Source: Sulfodiicoccus acidiphilus (lineage in GTDB: Archaea > Thermoproteota > Thermoprotei_A > Sulfolobales > Sulfolobaceae). From it: 64,000 nucleotides of DNA. This document shows, piece after piece, positions 37,268 through 46,613 of the stretch (its first letter is position 1; the number at the start of each line of letters is the position of its first letter). The position numbers and the translations under genes are program-made. The stretch lies in assembly GCF_003967175.1 (NCBI RefSeq), contig NZ_AP018553.1, forward strand, positions 1,785,982-1,849,981, given 5' to 3'. The notes under the pieces are model-generated. The model was not told the origin of the DNA. It saw only the letters and a program-made list of their open reading frames with translations, and searched no databases.

Positions 37268-37424
37268 ATGTTTCACCAATTTTACTCTTGAAGAAGAAAT
37301 TTCTTAAACAGAGGTATATCTCTTGTTAAGTGAATCAAATTAGTCTAGTTTTGATGGATTGGACAAGAGAGACTGAATTGACCACGAAGTTGAGGAAAGG
37401 AGACGAGTTTCCCCGCGTAATGTA
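37268..37424 (+). repeat. Copy of the left end of the 41397 mobile element
   Basis: Similar over about 155 bases to 41397-41552, starting (A/G)TGTTTCACCAATTTTACTC. Roughly three quarters of positions match. It seems to be a solitary IS terminus or MITE. Confidence 0.75.
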
Positions 37425-37743
37425 ACATAAGTTAAGGCCTTGTCCCAGGGTTGATATTATCCCTGTGCTTTTCTATAAGTTCAGAACACGTTTCTCTCTC
37501 ATCAGTGAACCTAATACTTACATTTCCTTGTTACCTGAAGGGAAACGGAAACCCAGAAACTCACGGAAGTAGAACATCGGAAGCCTCTTCGCCTTAATAA
37601 GTCTCACCTCGGCCTTTGGAGGTTAAGGGTCCATTACCATGAGACCTGGCGCTTCTGTGGTTTGGCTGAACGAGAACTTTCGAAAATACAAAAGAACGTG
37701 ATTCAAAGCTTAAACTCTTAAATCCTCCTTCCCTTTTCCCACC

Positions 37744-38754
37744 GTGAGAGTATTAGTTTCAGCTTTTGATGCGGGCAGCTCAGGAATCTCTTCATATACT
37801 CAGGAATTAGCCAAGCTACTCTCCAAGGACGTAAAGGTCTCACTCCTTGCGTTTCAGGACCTTAACCTCCTTGGCGTTGACGTCATCGCAATCCGCCTAC
37901 GCGGTAGATCAAGGGCTCTTCCCCTCATGACCTTCCTCAGGAACGCTGAAAGGGTGAGGGAAGTGGCTAAGGAATTCGATTTGATCCACGAGACCTTATC
38001 TCCCTGGGGTAGTGTAGGTCAGCGTTTCGTAACAACGAGGTGGGGATACGTGTCCTACTTAGAACTGGCGTGGATTAGACTTACGGGTCTTTCCTCTGTA
38101 GAGAAATGGGGAGCGTTCCCCGTAACTCTCCAGCATTACCTCATGGACAGGCGATCTAGGAGGAGAGCGAAGTTCGTAATAGACGTCAGTAGGGAGACGG
38201 GGCACTTCGTCCCTCCTCCAGTAGAGCCCAGACCCCCTAAGAGCTATCAATGTAGCACCTTAAGGGTGTTATTCGTATCGAGGGATCTCGGAATGCCCAG
38301 GAAAAACTTACGTGTCGTCATGGAGGCCCTTGAGCTAGTAAAGGTCCCAGTCGAGCTCCACTTGGTAGGGAGAGGGAGGGAACCAGGTCCAAGACCCACC
38401 TTCCAGCTGATAAGACATGAAACTCTCTCTAGAGAAGATGTGATATCTCTCATGAGAGAGGTTGACCTCCTTGTGTTGCCCTCAACGTACGAGGAGCTCG
38501 GCTTCGTAGGGTTAGAAGCTTACTCTGTGGGCTTACCAGTGATCACGAGCGATATACCATCGTTCAGGGCAGTGTTCAAGGTGAGCCCCAAGTTCCATCC
38601 AAGGGATCCTAGAGCATTGGCCAACATAATTAGTTCCCTAACCTGTGAAGAGTTGGAGAAGATGGGTAGGGAGAGCAGGGAATACGTGATCAGGTCCAAT
38701 GAGGTTGCGAGGAGGAAAATACTTGAGCTATATAGGCTTGTCCTTCATAGTTGA
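37744..38754 (+). CDS. GT4 family glycosyltransferase
   Basis: 336 residues with a GT-B fold. N-terminal part: RVLVSAFDAGSSGISSYTQELAKLL, FDLIHETLSPWGS. C-terminal glycosyltransferase 4 domain: LRVLFVSRDLGMPRKNLRVVMEALELV, VELHLVGRGREPG, EVDLLVLPSTYEELGFVGLEAYSVGLPVITSDIPSFRAVF with the conserved E-x(7)-E nucleotide-sugar motif in the form EELGFVGLE. It starts with GTG 37744, about 28 bases after TTAAACTCTTAAA, so probably leaderless. It is the only gene on the plus strand between the flippase block and 46.6 kb apart from IS debris. Confidence 0.88.
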   Translation: MRVLVSAFDAGSSGISSYTQELAKLLSKDVKVSLLAFQDLNLLGVDVIAIRLRGRSRALPLMTFLRNAERVREVAKEFDLIHETLSPWGSVGQRFVTTRWGYVSYLELAWIRLTGLSSVEKWGAFPVTLQHYLMDRRSRRRAKFVIDVSRETGHFVPPPVEPRPPKSYQCSTLRVLFVSRDLGMPRKNLRVVMEALELVKVPVELHLVGRGREPGPRPTFQLIRHETLSREDVISLMREVDLLVLPSTYEELGFVGLEAYSVGLPVITSDIPSFRAVFKVSPKFHPRDPRALANIISSLTCEELEKMGRESREYVIRSNEVARRKILELYRLVLHS

Positions 38755-39075
38755 CTACTAGTCCCATTTAACTAGGTAAAAACTGGCCACTTTGTGTTAG
38801 TATAATCTCTCAAGTTCAAGAGCAGTCATGAAAATATTACATATAATAATGAAATCCCTTCTTTTCGAGAAGTGATCTGGGAAACAATTTTAGTTATACC
38901 CACCTAAATTTTTGGAGATAATGGACGTTGTTATCTCAAAGATTAAAATCAACTACTGTCAGCTATGATCTAATGGCTTCACGTTAGTAAATCTGATGAG
39001 TTCTTATCTATCCTATGAAGAGTAATTTAGGTTAAAATTATGAATTTCAAGCTAACCACATTTTCACGTTAGTGG
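38755..39075. other. AT-rich intergenic stretch
   Basis: About 320 bases between convergent glycosyltransferase genes; A/T-rich, no coding frame. Might contain transcription terminators (T-runs), none can be pinned down. Confidence 0.4.
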
Positions 39076-40004
39076 TTAAACAAGTCTCATCAGTTCCTGT
39101 GCCCTATGTAAGTAAGTGTGCCTCTCTAGGCAGTCCTCCCTCAACCCAAGAGCTATTTCCTCCCTCTCCTTATCATCCCTTAAGTAATACTCTATCTTCT
39201 CGTTCAGTTCCTCTACTCCCGAATACGTCTCGATCCTCCTGAAGAGCTTCCCGAGGCAATCCATCCTTTCCGTGAGGAGGAAGCCGCCACTCCCAGCCAC
39301 TTCGAACGTCCTCATGTTTGGAGAATCTGCTGTCAGATCCACCGGATGATGGATGTTGAGATTTACCTTAGTACTGTTTATGACACTCACGTAGTCCTCA
39401 CCGTAAACGGGAGGGTGATGGTGTCCAACCTTCAGGAACCATAGACTTCCGAACACGTGGGGTTTAACCTTCAGTTTCCTCATCGTTTTCCACCTGTTCG
39501 GATAGAACGTGCCGACGAAGGAAACATCGTAGAGCTTGGCGGACGAAATGGGCCTATGAAAATGAGGGTCACAAGCCCACCTTAATGTAATGACTTTAGA
39601 AGCGTTCATCCTAATGTAGGGCTCCACCCTCTCTGTGGTCGTTATTATCCCCGAAAGTAATGAAGTCTATTCTTCAGGAGTATGGGAAACTTGTAGGTAT
39701 CAGTGTAAAAGAGATATGTGTTTAGCTCAGAGAGTCTAGAGAGTGTATCACCGGTGAGCAGCTCACCCTTAAACACTAGGATTAAGTCAACCCTTTCAAA
39801 TCGTCTCCTATTAATTGGTAGATTGGATAAGACTAATCTATACGGTCGGAACCTAGTCGAGAGGAACCGTGTGAGGAACTTCCTGGATACTCCCTCATAC
39901 TGATCCACGAACTGTACTGAATTTCCTAAGGATCTCAAAGATTTAACAAAGAAATACTCTGCGTTATAAACCCCTCCAGCCCCTATTACAGTTATGTTCG
40001 CCAT
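39076..40004 (-). pseudogene. CgeB-like glycosyltransferase (GT4/PF13524 type), frameshifted
   Basis: Two frames on the minus strand. The N-terminal piece (40004-39645) reads MANITVIGAGGVYNAEYFFVKSLRSLGNSVQFVDQYEGVSRKFL, VDLILVFKGELLTGDTLSRL, NTYLFYTDTYKFPILLKNRLHYF. The C-terminal piece follows as SGIITTTERVEPYIRM, YDVSFVGTFYPNRWKTMRKL, VKVNLNIHHPVDLTADSPNMRTFEVAGSGGFLLTE, matching the glycosyltransferase domain of CgeB-like proteins. Adding one T to the T3 run (A at 39654-39656, plus strand) makes a 309-residue protein. The start ATG 40004 is about 28 bases after TAATTTAAAA (minus strand). Role in the glycan locus: a transferase of unknown sugar. Confidence 0.78.
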
Positions 40005-40050
40005 GTCTCTCTCCCTAAAAGGCGGAAGGTTTTAAATTAGGGGTAGATCT

Positions 40051-41180
40051 TTACCGATCCGTCAGACTTCTTAGAATGATTTCAGCGTTTTTAATGCTGA
40101 ACCTCTCCTCGGCATACCTCCTTATTTCTTGACTGGAATAGGGTGACCTACTTATTTCTCTAATTGCCCTCATGAACTCCTCTGGCGTAGGAGGCACTAT
40201 CTTCCCTACATGAGGTCCTATAGCCTCAGGGATTCCTCCCAAATTACTCCCCACAACTGGAATACCACACGCTAAGGCCTCAATTATCACTCTACCAAAT
40301 CCTTCCTCACCAGTAGAAGGCACTATTAGTACGTTGGATGCACTGAGCCAAACAGGTAGGGATAAGTTATTTACCGGTCCCACATAGTGCACATTCCTGG
40401 CCTCAAGCGAGGCTCTTGTCACATCCTCTCTTAAAGGACCGTCCCCTATGATATAGAACTCGACATCTTTCATGATTTTCGCAATTTCTAAGACTATATG
40501 AACCCCCTTCCCTTCTACAAGCCTACCTACAAAAAGAACCATGAAGACAGACTTATCTATCCCTAATCTCTCTCTCGCAGCAGTCCTTTCAATCGGTTTA
40601 AACAATTCTAGATCGACCCAATACGTGACCTTTTAACCTTCTCCCTGGGGACTCCGAACTTGAGCAGATTTTCCTTCTCAAGTTCAGAAAGGGCTAGAAT
40701 ACAGTCAGCCCTAGCTAAGCTCCATCTAACTACACTGTCCGCTATCCTGCCCCCTCTCCTGAAAGTGAAATGAACAGAAATAACACATCTCCTTCTTATG
40801 ACACTCTTAAGCAGGATACATAAAGGCGACATCAGAAGACCGTGAAGGTGGAACGCTAATACTTCATTCCTGTGTATGATGGACCAGATAAATACATATA
40901 TGGTGAGCAAGGGGAGATATATCAGACTCGCTAGTGGTTTCCATTCGTTATTTCTATAAATTAAAGATCTCAAAGGCCTAGGAAGCCTTATCACTGTGAC
41001 CCTTCCTGTCTTCTCTACGAAGGGTAGCCTCTCCTTTCTGTTTTGATACGGTTTCATTGTAATGACTACCGTATCGTAATACTTAGACAGGTAAGAGACC
41101 ACATCCCTTAAGTGGGTCTCTCCTCCGCCTATATCGGGGAGATATGTCATCGCTATTTCAACTATAACCTTCCTTTCCAC
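40051..41180 (-). pseudogene. GT4 family glycosyltransferase, frameshifted
   Basis: The first frame, from GTG 41180 (VERKVIVEIAMTYLPDIGGGETHLRDVVSYLSKYYDTVVITMKPY), ends at a stop after VPREKVKRSRIGSI. The second resumes with VTYWVDLELFKPIERTAARERLGIDKSVFMVLFVGRLVEGKGVHIVLEIAKIMKDVEFYIIGDGP and SNVLIVPSTGEEGFGRVIIEALACGIPVVGSNLGGIPEAI. Adding one A to the run of four (plus strand T at 40631-40634) restores KVKKVTYWVDLELFKP and a 376-residue GT4 protein. A start at 41213 is possible but its first residues look untranslated, and TTTTTAGT lies 26-30 bases before GTG 41180. Codon use is A/T-rich. Confidence 0.8.
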
Positions 41181-41799
41181 GGCGGGTATGTATATAACAT
41201 TACTAAAAAACATTTTTCCCTCACACCGTGAATGGTTCCCTTAATCATCTCAGGAATTACTCTAACTCTGCCATATCTAAGAGGTAGGAGAGAACAATAT
41301 AGTGTAAATACTCAGGGGCGATTCAGGGATCCTTTGCGAATTGTAATATCTCAGTTGACTCGAGCTTATTCGGCGAAGAAATTCAGTGGTGCAGTGGTGT
41401 TTCACCAATTTTACTCCTGAAGAGGGAATTTCTTAAATATGGATATATCTCTCCTAAGTCGAAGAAAATTAGTTTAATTTCAATAGATTAAAGGAGAAAG
41501 ATCGAATTAACCACGAAATTGAGGAGAGGAGACCAGTTTGCCCACCGATGTAATACTAAATGTTTAGTATTATCAAGGAAGGGTGGGGAGGGGAAAAGGT
41601 TAAAACGAGGGACCCCAGAGCCCCACTATGCAAACCATGATAAACGGAGTACAGGTTCCCGTGTACTCCCAAGAGAGGTTGGAGTCTCTCCCAAGTTACG
41701 GTGTTGGAGCAGTTTAAACTTATTAGCAGTTATGCTACTTTCCCTCGGTAGTACCGGGTTGCGGATGCTACCAAGAAAGTTTTTAGAGTCGGATCTGGC

Positions 41800-42228
41800 C
41801 CAGTGAAAGGTGCGAGTTCGAGAAGGAGCTGGACAGGATAGGGCAGAGTTCAGGAGGGCCTTCAACTCGCTGCTGGGGGTGCTGAGGTTGGAGGGGTTGA
41901 GCAGGAGGGTGGCGTTGGGTCTGGCCCTCCTGGGGTTGATAGGAGGGAGGGTCAGCGTGAGTAACGCTGTCTTGACGTTCGGGTTGAACTAAGCCAACCT
42001 GTTGAAAGCGTTGGGGAAGCTGGAGGACGCGTTGGGGAAGTACCTGGAGGCGTTGAAGAGTGTAGTGAAGGGACCAGTGGTGATAGTGGACTACACGTTC
42101 GACCACAAGTTACACTCTAGGGTCCATAGGGTGGCCAGTAGGTACGGGAACTACTTCACCTGGTGCTCGTCTCACAGGAAGCTCGAGCCCGGGGTTCAAT
42201 TGCTCGCCGTAGCCGAGAGTACCCAATA
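41800..42228 (+). pseudogene. 5' part of an IS4/ISH3-like DDE transposase, cut by an IS256-like element
   Basis: Reading FRRAFNSLLGVLRLEGLSRRVALGLALLGLIGGRVSVSNAVLTFGLN, an in-frame TAA at 41990-41992, then ANLLKALGKLEDALGKYLEALKSVVKGPVVIVDYTFDHKLHSRVHRVASRYGNYFTWCSSHRKLEPGVQLLAV. VVIVDYTFDHK carries the first catalytic aspartate. The gene goes on at 43478 after the inserted element. The nonsense codon and the insertion make it inactive. Confidence 0.75.
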
Positions 42229-43477
42229 CAAATGTGTACAATGACTTACAAACTCTCATGTTAATCGCCTCCATTGAACTGCACCTCGAAGATCTGCCTG
42301 AGCCAGTAGCTCTGCGACTTCACGGCTGAGTTAAAGTGCCTCTCCCAGCCCTCCTCCAGGTTCGAGGCCATGACGAAGAGCGTTGTGTCCAGGGACTCCT
42401 GGGAGGAGAAGTAGCTCATGAGCCTCTCGTTCCTTCAGGTGGAGAAGAAGGACTCGCAGCTGTTGTTAGTGTAGATGGAGGTCATCTCTTCCCTAGTTTA
42501 GGAAGGCCACGTAGTTCTCAACCCCCTCCGCTATTTCCCGTAACTAGGCTCCCTCCTCGAGGCGAGCTCGGACATCTCTCCCACCACTCTCCTGTCGCAC
42601 TCCACGTCCCTGCAGGACTTGAAGTTCATGCGCTCCTTCACTGCGGTAGCGTCCTCCTCGGGTAAGTTCCTGTAGAGGTCTCCAGGTGGACCAGGCAGAG
42701 CTGGTGCCTCGAGGACGGGAAGTACTTGGAGGGCCTGTGAAGTCCGCGGAAGTCGTCCGTGACGAAGAGGGAAGCGTGGGAGAGCCCTCTCCTCACGAGG
42801 TTCCGTGCCTAGTTCCATCCCTTGAGGTCCTCCGCTCCCTCACGGTGAGGTTGAGCACGGACTTGCCTCGAAGTCCACTCCCAACGCCAAGTACATCGAG
42901 TAGGTCACTATCTTGCCCTGTTCTTTCCTCACCTTTGCGTGATATGTCATGAATGTGACGAAGGTCTCCTCCCCAATCTCCCTGGTCCTGTGGTTCATGA
43001 ACTGCGCCATCCTGGAGGCCATCTCTCTTCCACCTCCTGTCATCCCAACTTCCCTGAGCACTTCCTTCACTTCCTCCTTGAAAACCCTTGGCCAAGGGCT
43101 TGATCACCGGCTCGTCGTAATCCCCCGCCCTCTACGCTTCTGGGAGAATTGAGGACCTGACCCTTCCTGTCCCTGGGGACATGTAAGTTCAAGCTCATGC
43201 CCAACACGTTGAGCTCACTCCCGTAGTACCAGTTGCCGTAGTTCCTCACCCTACCTTCCCTCTACGACCTGAGGAAGTGATCCCTCTCCGCCTTCATGAC
43301 TTCCTGGAGCGTCTCCTCAATCACCTCCTTCAGTACATTCTTCACTTCGCCCCCCTAAACTCCCTGAGCATCTCCTGAACCAACTCCTCCTTCACGGTAT
43401 CGCCCTCCTCTTTCTTACCTTTAATATTACCCACCATTTTTACCACCTTTTCCACACATTTCTGTACACCTTGTTTT
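42228..43477 (-). mobile_element. IS256-like element inserted in the DDE transposase gene
   Basis: Both sides end in similar inverted sequence: ACAAATGTGTACA on the left and, reversed, ACAAGGTGTACA on the right. Between them is a mutator-type transposase in pieces on the minus strand. The interrupted host gene resumes in the correct order on both sides, which fixes the insertion to within a few bases. No clear target-site duplication can be read. Confidence 0.7.
42261..43437 (-). pseudogene. IS256 (mutator) family transposase, broken
   Basis: From ATG 43437 (MVGNIKGKKEEGDTVKEELVQEMLREF) the gene breaks into several frames. Recognisable pieces are VLREVGMTGGGREMASRMAQFMNHRTREIGEETFVTFMTYHAKVRKEQGKIVTYSMYLALGVDFEA, which matches the segment around the first aspartate of the mutator family, ERMNFKSCRDVECDRRVVGEMSELASR and the C-terminal KSQSYWLRQIFEVQFNGGD. 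At least three frame changes and stop codons separate them. Inactive. Confidence 0.7.
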
Positions 43478-44174
43478 GGGGTACCTCCGTGGCCCTTTAC
43501 GACCAGGCCACGGGGAGGAGTTACCTGCTGGGGACGTTCCCCTACGCGACCAGGAAGATGTGGGAGATCGGGATGGTCGACGAGTTCAGGACCAAGATCC
43601 AGATGGCCGCAGGCGTGTTGGAAGTGTTGAGGAGGGAGTTCCAGGTGGTCAGGTGGTCTTCGACTCCTGGTACTTGTCCAAAGAGCTGGTGGAGGAGCAC
43701 GTAGTCTCAGAGCTCAGGTCCAACAGGAGGGTCCTCAGGGTCACGTCCTTGGAGGGACGCGGGGAGGGTCACCTCCACGTTGGGGACCTCCCTCCCGGGT
43801 CGTACCTTGTGGACCTGACCATGAAGGACCGGGTAGTTAGGGTAAAGTTATTCGGCCTGGAGTATAAAGGTAGTAGGCTGAACCTCTACACGACGGACCT
43901 CGAGCTGGACGAGGGGGAGGCCCTGGAGACCTGGAGAGTCAGGTGGGAGGTGGAGAAGTTCCACAAGGACGTCAAGGCCCTGGGGATGCAGGACTCCTCC
44001 TTCCTGAAGAGGAGCAGGCTCCAGGGCTACCTGCTCCTCTTCGTAATGGTGGTGAACGCGACCAGGGACCTGATCGCCTCCCTCAACCTGAGGAGCGTGG
44101 AGGACCTCCTCAGGTTCGTTGAAATCCGTTTAGGAGGTGTCCTGGGCCTGATGAAAACGTTTAAGCTACGTTAA
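43478..44174 (+). pseudogene. 3' part of the IS4/ISH3-like DDE transposase
   Basis: Starting GTSVALYDQATGRSYLLGTFPYATRKMWEIGMVDEFRTKIQMAAGVLEVLRREFQVVR it changes frame near 43660 and continues VVFDSWYLSKELVEEHVVSELRSNRRVLRV (second aspartate) and later WRVRWEVEKFHKDVKALGMQDSSFLKRSRLQGYLLL, which contains the R-x(2-3)-E-x(6)-K signature with the third acidic residue. Joined with 41800-42228 it forms one transposase. Third positions are G/C-rich, so the element is adapted to this genome. Confidence 0.8.
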
Positions 44175-44179
44175 AGTAG

Positions 44180-44990
44180 AACAACTGCTAAACTCGTCTC
44201 CCCTGAACCAGAGAGTCTCGCGAAGGCAGCCCCTTCCCTGACGCGGGGGAAGGACTGCCTTCCCCTCACGAGGTCGAGCTCGTGGGCGAGACCTCCCGGG
44301 ACCAGTGCGGGAAGGTGGGGAGAGCTCGGGACCGTGCTGGCCGTGGACGAGAGCGGTATCACCGTGGAAGGGGGCGTGGTATGCCTTGAGGGCGTCGGTC
44401 TCCTCCCTTGGGAGAGGGAGTGAAGGCCGGGACATCGTCCCTGTCAGGCGCTCCCTCCTGGTCCAGTTCGCCGACCTGAGGGGGAGGCCCTTCCTCTTCC
44501 ACTCCGAGGCCGAGAAGCACGCAAGCGGACTACGTTCCTGCGGACGCGGGTTTCCTGAACTTGCAGGTATTGAAGGAGGTGCCCGTGAATGTCGTGAGGG
44601 GGAAGTCCGGGTTGAGGGACTTCAGGGAGCTCTCCTCCAGGAGCGCACGGAAGGCGGGACTTACGTCCACAGGGAGCTCGACGGCCTCTACTACGCGGTC
44701 TAGGTGGAGGACGAGAGGCCGAGGCGCTTCACCTTCGTGGCTGACTTCCCGTGACCCCCACACCATAGCCGAGCCCTACAGGCCCAGGTGTACCGAGGAG
44801 GGCTCCAGTTGGGAAGGCCAGGACAGAGCTGGTAAGCTCAGGAACGAGGTCCTCTTCCTCTACTACGTGGTCCAGGACGACGTGTGGAACCTGCTCAACC
44901 GCGTCGTCTTCGGGTACACCACCTCAGGGGAGGAGTCCATCGGCTTCGACTCCTTCATCTCCTCTGAAAAAGGGGGCAGGTGACGCCACG
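44180..44990 (+). pseudogene. Degenerate DDE transposase, second element
   Basis: Plus-strand fragments in changing frames: GTVLAVDESGITVEGGVVCLEGVGLL, RTYVPADAGFLNLQ-like VPADAGFLNLQVLKEVPVNVVRGKSGLRDFREL, RRFTFVADFP, IAEPYRPRCTEEGS and KLRNEVLFLYYVVQDDVWNLLNRVVFG. The A-V-D-E-S start and the Y-R-x-R-x-x-E end are in keeping with the catalytic stretches of an IS4/IS701-like transposase. No ends of its own recognised. Confidence 0.5.
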
Positions 44991-45180
44991 CATGCCCTCG
45001 GGGACGCGTGAGAAAAATTCAGAATCTCTTGTTTATTCTTATATCTTTTAGCTAAATATGTCCAATAACGATCAAACGCGACGTGTTTCGTCGTTTTTAC
45101 TAGCATTTGTTCTGTATCAATCAACGATTAAAAGTACAAACTGTATATCATCTAGACGAACTTAATTGGTGAAACACCAC

Positions 45181-45503
45181 ATACTGTCGTCACTAAGCTA
45201 TTTATATTCGTATAACGGGTATTACTTACGGGTAGGAAGCCTGTAATTAGGCCTACCGTGTCCTCCTCGTGGTAGTCGTCGCGTTGTTGAGTGCGGTGAG
45301 CCTCTGGGTGGGCGGAGGTGCTTGTGTGGGGATCGCGGTAGGTGTCTCTCGGGTGGCGCTTCCCACCACCGTTCCAGGGAGTTGAGGGAGACGGCGTCGA
45401 GGCACGAACGGTATGAGGGCCATTTCCGGGGTTTCGAACGTTCCCTTGGGTACTCTCTTCACTTGGGTCGAGAGTGACGGTGGGAAGGAGCACGAGAAGC
45501 TAG
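45181..45503. other. Intergenic stretch beside the element
   Basis: About 320 bases. Proline/threonine-rich chance frames on the minus strand. No recognisable feature. Confidence 0.4.
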
Positions 45504-45930
45504 TTGTGGGGTGGGGGTCTAGTCGAGGGTACTGTAAATGCTGAGGTAGTCGACGAGGTGCGGACGTACTTGTACAGGAACGCTACACTTCACAGGCGGG
45601 TTTTCGCTTGTTTCGCCTACACGAGTCTCGGCCTCCACTTGGCCTATTCTGTCGGCGATGGGGACGAGAGGGCTTTTCGCGAGGTCGAGAAGTACTTGCC
45701 CGACGACGGGCGTTGGGTCGGCGACGATTACAACTCGCGCTTCTGCCCGAGGGATCACGCGGTCGTTTCTCCCGTTAACCCCGACGGGTCCTTTCCCTCC
45801 TCGCTTAGGGACGGGCTCGTTCCAAGAGGGCCGTGAACGGGAGTTCGGACAAGGTGAAACGCTCGATGGCCTCAGTTTCACGGGAGAAGTCGATCCCAGA
45901 ATTTATAGCTTAGTGACGACACTATGAAAC
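45504..45930 (+). pseudogene. IS1-family (ISC1173-like) transposase remnant
   Basis: The frame reads VVDEVRTYLYRNATLHRRVFACFAYTSLGLHLAYSVGDGDERAFREVEKYLPDDGRWVGDDYNSRFCPRDHAVVSPVNPDGSFPSSLRDGLVPRG. D-E-V-x-T-Y-L and the later D-D-Y and V-N-x-x-x-S-x-x-S-x-L-R-D pattern fit IS1-type transposases of thermophilic archaea; after that the frame changes and ends. The N-terminal zinc ribbon is not here; a separate remnant at 46186 may be from a relative. Confidence 0.55.
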
Positions 45931-46185
45931 ACTACTGTATTCGGTGAGAGATATCTCTTTCTTTGTAAGTAGGTGTAGGTAGCCTACAAATACTTTAATT
46001 GTGAAGTTTGTTTTTAAGCAAACCTAGATAGACGACGTTAAGTTCTCTGAATACAGAGCTGTTTAGTAGAACTCCACGGAAATTGAGCGGTAATCCAGGG
46101 TGAACGTTGAGGGATTACAAAACATATTAAAAATGAATTAGTTTTTACTATTGTTGCTAACCTTATTTTTATTAACGAATCAGTT
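45931..46185. other. Short AT-rich intergenic stretch
   Basis: About 250 bases with poly-A/T patches, no gene. Confidence 0.4.
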
Positions 46186-46293
46186 ATGGATAGGAAGCCG
46201 ACAATCAGGAAAGACCTGTCTGCTCACTCTTATGGTAAATCCTTAAGTAGGCAGAACTTCTGGTGTAAGAACTGTGGTAGGTACTTTGGGTGA
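46186..46293 (+). pseudogene. N-terminal remnant of a zinc-ribbon transposase
   Basis: 35 codons from ATG 46186: KPTIRKDLSAHSYGKSLSRQNFWCKNCGRYFG, then TGA. The W-C-K-N-C-G-R-Y-F end is the second half of the zinc ribbon with which IS1-type transposases begin. The rest of the gene is missing. Confidence 0.6.
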
Positions 46294-46583
46294 AGTTAAC
46301 TATCGTCGCTCGATCTCGGAGAGTTGGCCTTAAGGACTGTGCTCGAGAACACCTAGTCCCACTAGTGCCATTTTCACCGGATCTAGCCTTAAGGTGGGAA
46401 GTGAATTGTTGGACGCGTAAAGATGGACGAAAGGGTTGGTAGAGGACCCGTGGTCAGTAATGTAATCGATAAGATACGGACTTACGTCCTCAGGGATCTT
46501 GAGGGGTTGTAAGTGCTGTTATAGGAAGTCCCATGAGCTAGATTCACTACCTAACTCACAGGCCCGATAGAATAAGGCGAAAC
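46294..46583. other. Intergenic stretch before the large membrane protein gene
   Basis: About 290 bases, nothing recognised apart from the promoter at its end. Confidence 0.4.
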
Positions 46584-46592
46584 ATAAATAAA
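46584..46592 (+). promoter_or_regulatory. TATA box of the large membrane protein gene
   Basis: ATAAATAAA is centred 26 bases before ATG 46614, favouring this start over TTG 46611. Confidence 0.55.
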
Positions 46593-46613
46593 GCCAAAAA
46601 TGAGTGGTGTTTG

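Larger units (their letters stand above)
37194..37743. other. Intergenic stretch with mobile-element ends
   Basis: About 550 bases between divergent glycosyltransferase genes. It holds the lone IS end at 37234-37261 and, directly after it, 155 bases that resemble the left end of the large element at 41397. A promoter-like TTAAACTCTTAAA is at about 37709-37721 for the GT4 gene. Confidence 0.6.
41393..45180 (+). mobile_element. Large composite mobile element with inverted ends and nested insertions
   Basis: The left end GTGGTGTTTCACCAATT (from 41396) recurs inverted at 45163-45179 as AATTGGTGAAACACCAC. Inside are an IS4/ISH3-like DDE transposase gene, cut by an IS256-like element, and a further transposase remnant at 44180-44990. 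Whether all of it once moved as a unit is uncertain; the outer inverted repeat suggests that it could have. Confidence 0.6.
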
